Shown: in pieces, positions 1-9,190 of the stretch
Layout: each line of letters begins with the position of its first letter
Position numbering within the stretch: position 1 is the stretch's first letter
Origin: Leishmania martiniquensis
Lineage: Eukaryota > Euglenozoa > Kinetoplastea > Trypanosomatida > Trypanosomatidae
Reading direction: 5' to 3'
NCBI RefSeq assembly: GCF_017916325.1
Contig: NC_090156.1
Location: forward strand, 265,001 to 329,000
Length of the DNA stretch: 64,000 bases
The notes under the pieces: model-generated
The model's database searches: none
What the model saw: only the letters and a program-made list of their open reading frames with translations
What the model was told of the DNA's origin: nothing
Translations under genes and position numbers: made by a program

Positions 1-2591
1 ACCATTCGAATGAGAACGCCCCGCCGCTGGATTTTGCACAGCTCGACACCGCGAGCCAGAAGTCGGGCGGCCCGGCGACTGACGACGCGCAGGCCCCCAT
101 CCGCCAGCACCTGAGTCGTCTTATGAGCCTCATCACCGAGGAGTCCAGCACCTACTTCCTCAGCCCTATGCTGAACAAGCTCATGTCGCTCGCCGGGTCG
201 ACTGAGCGGCTGACAAAGCTGGTCAACAGCAGCGCCAAGAATGCGCAGGCCGCAGCAGCTAGCGCTGCTGCTGCGGCCGCTGTCTCTAACCCGGACAGCA
301 CCCCGAACGCGGCGGAGGACCCTGCGTGGCAGCAGGAAGCGCTACGCATATCTACAGCACTGCACCAGCTGTACCTGCGCATTCTGCTTCGGTGCCGCGA
401 GTGTGGCGAGGAGACCAATCGCGACGAGCTCACGCGGCTCTTCCTGCGCCACAGCCACTGCTACTCTTTCTCAAAGCTGACGACTGACCTCATCCGCATC
501 AAGATCCTGAAGTGCAGCGACTTCGACGAGGCCCTTGCGAAGGCGCTCACCACGGGTACGTCCAATTACGTCACCTTCGCGGGCGACATCATCACCGACG
601 TCATCATCAAGGAGAAGCTGGTTGCTTCCAAGGACATGCGCCGCACGCTCGTGGCCCTCGATACGATAGCGCGGACGCGAGCGCCGCGCGCCGCACCGGC
701 GGCACCGGCACACACGCTCCCGTCGTATGTCACGGAGCCGCCTCTGAGCAAGATAGTGCCGAGCCAGGTTACGAAGCTTCTCGTCCCCTGCGACTGCGTT
801 CGGCCTGGCGAGGACGAGGCCTTCCAGAAGGAGGTGGGGCAGCTGATGAATGATTGGATCACGGTGTGGTCGCAGAAGAGCCACCGCTATGCTGAAAAGC
901 GCATCCCCTCCGTCGAGTTCGTCAAAACGCTGCAGCAGCGCCGCATGCTGGACACGGCTCATCTGCAGAGCTTCTTGAGCCTGGGGGTTCGTTACTGTGT
1001 GGAGTACTACGCCAATACAATGCTTGCGATGGAGCGCGCAGACGGCAACATCACAAGCGAGACGCTGGTGGGCACGCGGCCTGGCGGCCCGCCAGGCTAC
1101 CGCACTCCGTACACCGCAAAGCCGTTTGTCATGTGCGACGGCTTTGTGGAGCTGGTCATGGTGCTGCTGCAGTGCTGCTCTCTGCGAAACGAGGCCTCGC
1201 ATGACTTGCGGGCCGAGACGACGCTGCTACGCCGCGTTCTAGACGCTGTGACACGCGTGCTGACAGAGCACCACAACTTTGTTGCCAAGGCTCGCCCTGC
1301 CCCGTCGTGGGCGCTCGCGGCTGATGAGCAGTTCATCCCGCTCTTTCAGCAGCAGCCGTACGTGCGTTTGCTCAGCAACCTTGTCTACTCGCTTCACCGG
1401 CTGGAGATCTCGACGACGCGCGCCATGTCGACCGAGTTCACGACTGCATTCCACGCGTTTCTGCGCCGTGTGCACCCGATGGAGTACCCGGGCTTCGTGT
1501 TTGGCTGGCTGGAGATCCTGGCGCACCGGCACATCATCCCCCGCTTCATGAACGTGCAGTCGATGTGGCCTCACTACGTTGACCTCCTCGCTGGCGCTAT
1601 GATGTTTGTGAAGTTCCTGACAAAGGGTAACCGCATCTCCCCAAACGGCCTGGTCTTCTACAAGTCACTGCTAAAGCTCGTGCTGGTGCTGTTGCACGAC
1701 TACCCGCGGTTCCTGATCGCGCAGCACTACCCGCTCTGCGAGGCCATATCGCTTTCGTGCGTGCAGCTGCTCAACACGGTGCTGTGCTCCTTTCCACCTG
1801 ACAAGCGCCTGCCGGAGCCGTTCCCCCACGTCGACTCCAACGATCCGGCGATGCTGCAGGTGCTCGACACATCCGTGCAGGAGGCGTGCATCAAGGCTAC
1901 CTTCACCTCCTTCAACGTGCAGCCGCAGCTCCTGGCAAACCTGGAGGCAATGATCACGAACGATGATGCCCCGGTGCGCGACAGCGTTCTCATGGACGTT
2001 CTGACCGATCTGACGCAAACCTCTGCCAAGCGCAGTCTCATCAACGCGGTGGTGCAGCACATAGCTATCGTGTACCTGCGCACCCACGACAACCGCATCC
2101 CCGCCAACTTCGCGAAATCGAACGCACTCACATGCTACCGCTTCTTGTGCAGCCGCCTCAACACGAAGCGTCGCTACTATATGCTGGGCGCCTGCGCCAA
2201 CCAGCTGCGCTTCCCGAACATTCAGACGAACTTCTTTGCGAATGTGGTGCTGAACCTGTTCTTGCCGTCGCCGAGTGTGGACGCACAGACGCAGACCTGC
2301 GTGCAGGAGCAGATCACGCGCGTGCTGGCCGAGAAGACGGTGATTGTACAGCCGCATCCGTGGGGCGTGCTCAACACCTTTGTGGAGCTGATGCGTGAGC
2401 CCAAGTACAAGTTCTGGGAGACCTCCTTCATCCACTACCCACCCCTTGACTCCATGTTCACGAAGCTGCGTCACACGGTGCACACACGGTTGAGCAAGGC
2501 TGGTGGTGCCGCTGCGGTCGACGGCGCCCGCGCCGATCCGGCCACTTCTGCGACGACCGCCTCCGGCATCGGTGCAGTGTCGTCTGCGTAG
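1..2591 (+). CDS. NOT1: NOT1, scaffold subunit of the CCR4-NOT complex (C-terminal part, 5' cut by window)
   Basis: The reading frame is open from base 3 to the TAG at 2589-2591, giving 862 visible residues; the start lies outside the window, since eukaryotic NOT1 is usually about 2000 residues or more. The last 450 residues match the NOT1 C-terminal domain closely: GFVFGWLEILAHRHIIPR, then LVLVLLHDYPRFL, then RRYYMLGACANQLRFPN, EQITRVLAEK and QPHPWGVLNTFVELM. In other eukaryotes this region docks the NOT2/NOT5 module, while NOT1 as a whole holds the CAF1 deadenylase, so the protein should act in cytoplasmic mRNA deadenylation and decay. The Met codon at 123 is only the first ATG in the window. 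An Ala-rich insert lies near bases 240-290, and the last 30 residues are low-complexity A/S/T. The family call is firm. Confidence 0.93.
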   Translation, partial: HSNENAPPLDFAQLDTASQKSGGPATDDAQAPIRQHLSRLMSLITEESSTYFLSPMLNKLMSLAGSTERLTKLVNSSAKNAQAAAASAAAAAAVSNPDSTPNAAEDPAWQQEALRISTALHQLYLRILLRCRECGEETNRDELTRLFLRHSHCYSFSKLTTDLIRIKILKCSDFDEALAKALTTGTSNYVTFAGDIITDVIIKEKLVASKDMRRTLVALDTIARTRAPRAAPAAPAHTLPSYVTEPPLSKIVPSQVTKLLVPCDCVRPGEDEAFQKEVGQLMNDWITVWSQKSHRYAEKRIPSVEFVKTLQQRRMLDTAHLQSFLSLGVRYCVEYYANTMLAMERADGNITSETLVGTRPGGPPGYRTPYTAKPFVMCDGFVELVMVLLQCCSLRNEASHDLRAETTLLRRVLDAVTRVLTEHHNFVAKARPAPSWALAADEQFIPLFQQQPYVRLLSNLVYSLHRLEISTTRAMSTEFTTAFHAFLRRVHPMEYPGFVFGWLEILAHRHIIPRFMNVQSMWPHYVDLLAGAMMFVKFLTKGNRISPNGLVFYKSLLKLVLVLLHDYPRFLIAQHYPLCEAISLSCVQLLNTVLCSFPPDKRLPEPFPHVDSNDPAMLQVLDTSVQEACIKATFTSFNVQPQLLANLEAMITNDDAPVRDSVLMDVLTDLTQTSAKRSLINAVVQHIAIVYLRTHDNRIPANFAKSNALTCYRFLCSRLNTKRRYYMLGACANQLRFPNIQTNFFANVVLNLFLPSPSVDAQTQTCVQEQITRVLAEKTVIVQPHPWGVLNTFVELMREPKYKFWETSFIHYPPLDSMFTKLRHTVHTRLSKAGGAAAVDGARADPATSATTASGIGAVSSA

Positions 2592-4045
2592 CGGTAGAGG
2601 AGGCGCTGTGCGTGAAGTGAGGGCTGCGGGGGATGTCGCCCCCCCTTCCTTCTCACACACAGGCAGGCATGACGACAACCATGTCCAAATGCGCACGAAG
2701 GTCGGAAAGAGGGAGCACCCGCTTCTTTGTTTGTGTGTCGTACCTTTTTGCGTTTGTTTTCCTCTCTTCCCGTCTCGCACCTTAATCGTCTGTTGACTCC
2801 CCCCTCTCTCCTCTCCTCTCCTTTCCTCCTCCCTCTTTGTCTCGCTTCTTGTTGGCTTATTTCGTGACGTAATCGTTGTCGTTGTTGGCTGCTGCCGATG
2901 TTGTCTCGCACTTTCGCCGTCGTCGTCTTCCATTTCTTTTGTTCCAATCCACCCCCCCGCCTCCCTCCTGTGCTGAAGCGCCTGTTGTTGTATGCTGTGC
3001 TGTGTGTCGCCTAGAGTGGTTTCCCCCTTCTTCGTTCGCTGTGGTGGTGGTGGCGCCTCTTTTACGAGTCCACACATACACACAGGTGTACATAAATATA
3101 TATATATGCATATATTTGTGTATACGTGTATATGTGTGTGCGTGTGTGTCTGTCCCTCCCCCTCTCCCTCTCTCTCTCCCCGCCTTCCCCCCTCTCTGTT
3201 TTGGTGTCTTCTATTGTCTATCCCTCCTCTGTTTTCCCTCTGTTGTTGTTGCTGTGGTTGACCGTGACGTGGACAGGCGCCTTCTAAGGTATAACGAATT
3301 TCTGTGGAGGAGACAGGAGAGAAGGAAAGCGCGCGCGCTGTCATCCCACTCTTCCGCTTCTTTCTCCCTTTCCACACTCAGACACACACACACACACAAA
3401 CAAACAATCCCCTCCCTCAATTTTTTTTTAAAAGCCATCAAATATATCAGCAGGAGCAGTGCGCAGGACGGACGGGCTCGAGGCTGTACACCGGGTGTGG
3501 CTCGCACAGGCGTGCAGGAGCACCTTTGGTCCGGGGAAAGGCGGCAGAGCAGCAGGCAGCTTGTCGCTCCGTGTGCGTGCGTGCGCGCAGATGGACATCT
3601 TTCGCCTCTTCACCATCCAAATAGCTCTCCTCATCCTCTCTCTTCTACGAACCCATGCCGTTCCTTTTCACACGTGCACATCGCATGAGCCTCTCTTACG
3701 CTCGCAGACACGCCCCTCTCTTGCACTTTGAGCCGCTGCCGCGATTGCGAATCCACAACGATAGGGAAGCCGCCACCGCAGCCGTGAGCACCGCTGTATA
3801 GGAGTCCCTTACCTGAGAGGCGAAACGCGCAGGCAAAGAAGAAACGCGAAGCGCACCAGAGAGAAGGGCGCACCGATACGGCATCACTCCCTAGTATTTG
3901 CTCGGCGGCGGCAGCAGTGAGTGAGGGTAGGCAGCACCTTTTTCTGTGCTCCTTTGACGTGCGTCTGTGTGTCTGCCTGCATGCTCGTGTGTGTGTGTGC
4001 GTGTATTCGTCTCCCCCTTCCCTCACTCTCCCCCCGATTGCAATA
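2592..4045 (+). other. Intergenic/UTR region between NOT1 and MetRS
   Basis: No supported gene. It holds T- and C-rich runs, an AT/GT microsatellite at about 3085-3150, a T9 run near 3421, and the MetRS leader with its upstream ORF. Long ORFs across it on either strand are low-complexity Ser/Pro/Cys or His/Thr translations of simple repeats. Confidence 0.7.
3085..3150. repeat. TA/GT-rich microsatellite
   Basis: Alternating TATATA blocks pass into TG repeats within the presumed NOT1 3' UTR. This is simple-sequence DNA with no coding signal. Confidence 0.7.
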
Positions 4046-4046
4046 A
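3981..4046 (+). promoter_or_regulatory. Upstream ORF whose stop overlaps the MetRS start codon (TAATG)
   Basis: An ATG at 3981 opens a 21-codon frame ending in TAA at 4044-4046; the MetRS ATG begins at 4046, so stop and start share one base. No AG dinucleotide occurs between 3981 and 4046, so a spliced-leader acceptor cannot fall inside this stretch. The uORF should therefore be in the mature mRNA unless splicing uses the AG at 4052-4053, inside the coding region. The overlap suggests termination-coupled reinitiation, or a dampening uORF on an aminoacyl-tRNA synthetase. The geometry is seen directly; the regulatory role is inference. Confidence 0.45.
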
Positions 4047-6301
4047 TGCTCAGGCTCTTCACCGAGAAAGCGAACCATCAGGCCCTCAAGGCAGTGCTTT
4101 GTGCGTTGTTTGTGCAGAAGCCGCTCGAGGTGACCCTCGGTAGCACCTACAGCACGCCGTACCTTCAGCTGCCCAAGTCAAAGGCGCTTCTGTACAGCTG
4201 CAACGAGGTGGCGCGCCTTCTGTGGAGATCAAAGACGACCTTGTCCCCCGCGGACGACTCGCTTGAGGGAGAGGCGGAATGGCTCGAGTGGGAGTCGACG
4301 GTGCTTGCGCCAGCCTTGGCCCCCCTTTACACACAGCGCCGTATCACCGGCGAGGCTGAGGCTGCCCTGAAGAAGCTCGACACCACCATCATGGAGCACC
4401 AGGGCACAGTGGCAGTGAAGGGGTCGCCATCGTCCAAGTCTTTCCTAGTCGACAGCGTCCTCTTCGCGTCCCTTTTACCAGCCCTGTGCGAAGGCGGACT
4501 CCTTCCTGCCGCGCAGGCGGAGGCGGTGCCGCATTTGGTGCGGTGGTTCCAGGCCTTCCAGGCAGAGCACGAGGAACTGATTCTCTCTGCGTTCGACGTG
4601 CTGTCGGTGCAGGAGTGCGGCGACTTCGTGAGGGTGCCGCGCACGTACGAGGTGAGCCCCAAGAAGCAGAAGACGTTCTTCGCCACAACGCCGATCTACT
4701 ACGTGAATGCGTCGCCACACATCGGCCACGTCTACAGCACTCTGATTGTCGACGTACTCGGCCGCTATCACCGGGTGAAAGGGGAGGAGGTGTTCGTGAT
4801 GACCGGCACAGACGAGCACGGCCAGAAGGTGGCGGAGGCGGCGGCGAAGCAGGGGATATCGCCGATGGACTTCACGACGAGCGTGTCCAACGAGTTCAAG
4901 CAGTGCTTCAAGGAGATGAATTATGACATGAACTACTTCATACGCACCACGAATCCGACGCATGAGAAGCTGGTGCAGGGCATCTGGAAGAAGCTGGAGG
5001 CGAAGGGGGACATATACCTCGGCAAGTACGAGGGCTGGTACTCGGTGAGCGACGAGTCGTTCCTAACGGCGCAGAACGTGGTAGACGGCGTCGACGCCAG
5101 TGGAAATCCCTGCAAGGTAAGCCTGGAGAGCGGCCACGTTGTGACGTGGGTGGAGGAGGAAAACTACATGTTCCGTCTGAGCGCGTTTCGTGACCGTCTC
5201 CTCGCGTACTTTCATGACCACCCGAACTGCATCGTCCCGGAGTTCCGCCGCCGCGAGGTGATCAAGACGGTCGAGAAGGGCCTCTTCGACCTGTCTATCT
5301 CCCGCAAGCGCGAGGCGGTCATGGACTGGTCCATCCCTGTCCCTGGTGACGAGCGCCACTGCATCTACGTGTGGCTGGATGCTCTCTTCAACTATTACAC
5401 CGGTGCCCTCACCCGGGTCTCCGCTGACGGCACCGAGGCGCTGGACGAGGACCACCACGCCCTAAACCGCTGGCCGGCCGACGTGCACGTCGTCGGAAAG
5501 GACATCCTCAAATTTCACGCCATTTACTGGCCAGCCTTTTTGATGTCCGCGGATCTGCCGCTGCCGGAGCGGCTGGTGACGCATGGCTGGTGGACAAAGG
5601 ACCACAAGAAGATCAGCAAGTCCCTCGGTAACGCCTTCGACCCGGTGGAGAAGGCGAAGGACTTCGGCATCGATGCACTCAAGTACTTCCTGCTGCGCGA
5701 GTCAAACTTCCAGGATGATGGCGATTACAGTGACAGGAATATGGTCGCCCGCCTGAATGGCGAACTCGCCGACACGCTCGGCAACCTGGTGTCGAGGTGC
5801 GTGGCGCCAAAGATCAACGTGGGCGGTGTGTGGCCGGAGCCTGCGGAGTACAACGAGAGCGACAAGACGCTGATTGCCTCGCTGAACAGCCTGGCCGGCA
5901 CGGTCGATCACTACTACTGCCTGCCCGACATTCAGCGCGCGCTGATTGCCATCTTCGACGTGCTCCGCAGCCTCAACGCCTACATGACTGAGAACGCGCC
6001 GTGGAAGCTGGTGAAGGCAGACAAGGCGCGCCTCGGCACGGTGCTATACCTCACGATGGAGGGGTTGCGCATATGCAATATGTTTTTACAGCCGGTGATG
6101 CCACAAAAGGCGGAGGAGATCATGGACGCGCTCGGGGTACCGGCGTCGACGCGCATGGGCATGGAACACTACCCGTTCGGAATTGTGAAGCCGGGGACAA
6201 AGATCGGTGGCTTGGCGGAGGGCCAGGTCATTTTTCTGAAGACGGCCCTCCCAGCTGAAGAGGGGAATGCAGCGCCCGAGGACAGCAAGAAGAGGCTGTA
6301 G
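4046..6301 (+). CDS. MetRS: Methionyl-tRNA synthetase, cytosolic type
   Basis: This 751-residue class I synthetase charges tRNA-Met with methionine. Residues 1 to about 200 form a GST-like N-terminal appendix typical of eukaryotic MetRS. The catalytic Rossmann domain follows, with [15 protein letters not shown] (HIGH signature at 225-228), TGTDEHGQK, and the KMSKS-type loop read here as KISKS at 522-526. An anticodon-binding helical bundle fills the C-terminus. The length agrees with Leishmania MetRS (about 750). I start at the ATG at 4046 because the in-frame codons upstream encode only pyrimidine-tract residues and lack an ATG. The spacing from NOT1 is 1.45 kb. No acceptor AG lies between the pyrimidine tract at 4009-4035 and the ATG, so the trans-splice site must be further upstream. 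Confidence 0.96.
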   Translation: MLRLFTEKANHQALKAVLCALFVQKPLEVTLGSTYSTPYLQLPKSKALLYSCNEVARLLWRSKTTLSPADDSLEGEAEWLEWESTVLAPALAPLYTQRRITGEAEAALKKLDTTIMEHQGTVAVKGSPSSKSFLVDSVLFASLLPALCEGGLLPAAQAEAVPHLVRWFQAFQAEHEELILSAFDVLSVQECGDFVRVPRTYEVSPKKQKTFFATTPIYYVNASPHIGHVYSTLIVDVLGRYHRVKGEEVFVMTGTDEHGQKVAEAAAKQGISPMDFTTSVSNEFKQCFKEMNYDMNYFIRTTNPTHEKLVQGIWKKLEAKGDIYLGKYEGWYSVSDESFLTAQNVVDGVDASGNPCKVSLESGHVVTWVEEENYMFRLSAFRDRLLAYFHDHPNCIVPEFRRREVIKTVEKGLFDLSISRKREAVMDWSIPVPGDERHCIYVWLDALFNYYTGALTRVSADGTEALDEDHHALNRWPADVHVVGKDILKFHAIYWPAFLMSADLPLPERLVTHGWWTKDHKKISKSLGNAFDPVEKAKDFGIDALKYFLLRESNFQDDGDYSDRNMVARLNGELADTLGNLVSRCVAPKINVGGVWPEPAEYNESDKTLIASLNSLAGTVDHYYCLPDIQRALIAIFDVLRSLNAYMTENAPWKLVKADKARLGTVLYLTMEGLRICNMFLQPVMPQKAEEIMDALGVPASTRMGMEHYPFGIVKPGTKIGGLAEGQVIFLKTALPAEEGNAAPEDSKKRL

Positions 6302-6707
6302 GCCTTTACAGCTTTCCATTTGCTTGCCTCGCAACTGCCGCAGGCTCGCGGCCCGAGAAGCGGGTGCTGCGGCGAGAACGCAGTGCTGCCCGCGGTGCTG
6401 ATGAGCTCTTCCCTTCGAAAGAACAAAGAGAGACACTATCAGCACACGTAGCAAGCGGAGCCGCAGCAACTCTTGCATTCCGCCTCTGGGGGAGTGCCTT
6501 CACAGCGGTGCTGCGAGGAAACTGGCACGGCGTTTATCCGCACGGATATACGAACAACCGGGTGCGCGCTGGAGCATGTCAGATGCTGCAGAGGTGGCTA
6601 CGTCACACCACGGGAGGTTTGTCCGTGTCGGCATGTACACACGTGCCTTGATGTGTCGTTCTGAGCTCGCCATCGTTTTCTTCTCCTTGGACTGCTGAGC
6701 CAATGAC

Positions 6708-7010
6708 GTGAGGGGACACGAATGCGTGACATCTCAGAGGGTCCAGTGCCCCACTCCCCCCGAGGAGACGCCAGGTGCTCCCCTATCCCCTGCCAGTGCC
6801 GGGGAGCTAAGGGTGGACGATTGGGTCAGCTGCCGACGGCGTAGGGAGGCCAGAGCGATGCATGGCTACTGGTGCCGGCCGTCAGATGCTAGATGGCGTT
6901 GTTCCACCGCGGCCCGCGACAGGGGGCAGGCTTGCGCCACCCATACGATGGGCGGAGTGTGGCAGGGGTGGGGCCATAGCAGAGTGGAGCACTGACGGGT
7001 GCCCTTTGCG
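6708..7010 (+). mobile_element. Possible degenerate SIDER-like retroposon remnant (copy A)
   Basis: A GC-rich, non-microsatellite island in the MetRS 3' region. Read by eye it shares ordered blocks with 16985-17250: CGTGACATCT, then CAGTGCCCC before a C/T run, then GGTGGA..GGGTCA, then a GATGC block. Degenerate SIDER retroposons of about 550 bp are widespread in Leishmania 3' UTRs, where some reduce mRNA stability. I cannot confirm the SIDER signature without a profile search, so the label is inference; the similarity between the two segments is what I see. Confidence 0.35.
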
Positions 7011-7920
7011 TATGTAAGACGGATTGCTGCTCCCTGTGCGTTCTCTTGCACGTGACCCGGGGCATTTGCTCTACGGCGCGGGGGGCATGCGCATACACGC
7101 ACGCGCGTATGCAGCTGGCGGTTCCTCGTCTCGGGCCCTCACGTTGTCGCGTTCACCCTCCCTCATATCTCTTGGGTGCGTCGGTGCATGGGTTGCGGAG
7201 GAGGGGCTTCATGTCGTGTGAGCCATATATGCCCCTCTCTGTGCGCGTTTATTTTCCTCGAGTGTCTTTCTGTAACTTTGAACTAAGTGAGACTGCGAAT
7301 GGGAGAAGGGAGGAGCGAAGAGAAGTCCGAATGCCTTAGGCACACGCACACGTACACATTCACTCCGCTCCCCACGTCTACGCACCAGCTGGAGTGGATC
7401 CGTCTTTGCAGATGCGTCACGGAGAGCCGACTACACATGAACGTACCCCTTTCCCCCCTTCAGCTCTCACACACACACACTCAAAGAGAAGGCCAACATC
7501 CGTTGCTCGGACACATGCGTCTGTGCGGACCACGTCAAAAAGGACGTGCGTGACCTTAGTGCCTGTGCGTGTGTGTGTGTGGCTGTACTTCGGAAAGGCG
7601 CTGTGGGCGTACGACCTTTACATCTGCGCCATTCTCCGGACCTTCCTCAGCACCTCTCGCTCTGTCCCATCGCTGACTTTTACTCTTCTAAGTGTTCATC
7701 CGCGCAGATATTTACTACGCACACCGACGCACGCGCGCATGCTGCGCCATGCTTTATCGCCCGTCGGGCACTCTCTCTTTTCATGTGACCTTCACAGGGG
7801 TGGACGGGCCACGCTAAGACGCAGAGCGTTCGCAGTATCAAGCTTTTAGAGGCGCGCGCTCTCTCTCTTCCACTCTCTGTCTTTAAACTTTCCACAGCTG
7901 GAGCTGACCCCCTTCCACCT

Positions 7921-8255
7921 CGCTCGCTTTCGCCCTTTCTCGAGCAGGAGAGATGGGAGGGAGAGCTGCACACGGACTACACCGACACAGAGACGCAGGA
8001 CGCGGACGTCTTCGCGCAAAGACGAAGAACGCCCAACCGGAGGTGCTCGACCAGTCAGGTGCGCATTTTGGAAGCTTCGCTGCTGAGCGGATTCGCGAGT
8101 GACTGCCACTGTTGAGGATGAGGCTCTGCAGCTCCAGGGACGAGGCGCTGGCGCGCGCCGGGCCGCAAGTGCCTGGCATCGCCATACAACTGCGCGTGAC
8201 CGTGGTGCTGGCCCGTCACGCATGCGGTGTGGTGCAGGTGCTCAATGCCTTGTGA
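7921..8255 (+). pseudogene. Remnant of a decayed protein-coding gene, unknown identity
   Basis: In the frame of base 7921, codons through about 8021 have high GC3 and spell an ordinary soluble-protein sequence (FLEQERWEGELHTDYTDTE). The signal then moves to the frame of base 8022, beginning TKNAQPEVLDQSGAHFGS, is interrupted by TGA at 8100-8102, and continues coding-like (DEALARAGPQVPGIAIQLRV) to TGA at 8253-8255. One frameshift and one internal stop fit decay of a former gene. Surrounding DNA is simple-sequence, so this patch stands out. Chance or a conserved noncoding element cannot be excluded. I do not recognise the family. Confidence 0.35.
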
Positions 8256-9075
8256 CGCCAACAAGACTCCTTGTGTAGGCATAGCGCAGTAGAGATGAGA
8301 CGCTGGCAGCGCTGCGGTCGCCGGTTAAAGCACCTTTTGAAGCCGGTGACCTAAGCCTTCAGCGCTGCACGTGCGCTTTACTAGCTGCGCCTTCTGCAGT
8401 TTGCCCCTTTCCTCCCATCTCTATACGCGTGCGTACAGAGAAAAGCAGTCGTTCTGTAACTCCGCTTCTCATCTCGTCTCCCCCTGTACTCTCTTCGTAG
8501 CTGTGCGTGCCTTTGGAGAATGCAAGTGGTTGCCATTGTGTGTGTGTATGCTTACCTTTTTGGTTTTCCGAGCTCACCCTCTTCCACAGACGCTCGCAGC
8601 CGCTGCTGACGCACATCCGCGAAGGATGCCTATTCGCCGCTACTCTGCTAAAAGGCCAACAAAGGAAAGGCCTCCGCTCCCACCGCGCACATGGCGCAGC
8701 GAGGGCGAGCGCAGCGCGACGCTGTGCCGGCCCTCCCGTGCACGCTCTTTGGTGTGTTTGCCTGTGCCGCCTCATTTTTCTCTCCTATGCTCTCTGTTGC
8801 ATATACGCTCGCTCCCTCCTGCCCCCTCCTCCTGGTCTCGACGCGCGTGTCTTTTTGCCTTCCTCGGCTGCTCTTCGTGTGCACTATGGCAGCTGAGAAG
8901 AGCTCCGCACGTCTCCCCCCTTCTCCCTCTCTGTTCTCCTCCCCCTTTTCCTGCCTCTGTCTGCATGTGTGCTGTTTAACTTCCCAATACCCCTCTCCCC
9001 TTCAACTCCAAAGACACGCACGCCCAGGGAGACGCACAAAGGAAAGCGGAAGAGAGTGAGAAGAGAATAGGGAGA

Positions 9076-9126
9076 CCCTCTCACCCCCCTCTCTCTACCC
9101 CCCCTCCCCCCTCACACACACTGAAG
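9076..9126 (+). promoter_or_regulatory. Polypyrimidine tract and spliced-leader acceptor for the MKT1-like gene
   Basis: A C/T run at 9077-9112 is followed by the first AG at 9125-9126. This gives a leader of about 65 nt with no upstream ATG before 9191. Confidence 0.55.
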
Positions 9127-9190
9127 CCATCAGTGGTGGAGAGCAAAAGCAAAAACACACAAACAAAGGAGCGGCATAAGAAAAAAAGGT

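Larger units (their letters stand above)
6302..9190 (+). other. Long intergenic region between MetRS and the MKT1-like gene
   Basis: About 2.9 kb without an intact gene. It contains a non-repetitive GC-rich segment at about 6708-7010 that resembles the segment at 16985-17250 (possible retroposon remnant), and a short stretch of decayed coding-like sequence at 7921-8255. The rest is CA/TG repeats and C/T-rich DNA. Confidence 0.65.

Noticed and set aside
1671..3377. A 568-codon minus-strand ORF opposite the NOT1 end
   Set aside because: It is antisense to a firmly identified gene and continues into TG/CA repeats; Arg/Gln-rich shadow frames are usual opposite GC3-rich genes.
6256..6651. A 130-codon open frame running out of the MetRS tail (FPSKEQRETLSAHVASG...)
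   Set aside because: It has no ATG near its start and no GC3 bias (many GCA, GTA, CTA, AAA codons). Likely a chance open frame in UTR, though the composition looked protein-like at first.
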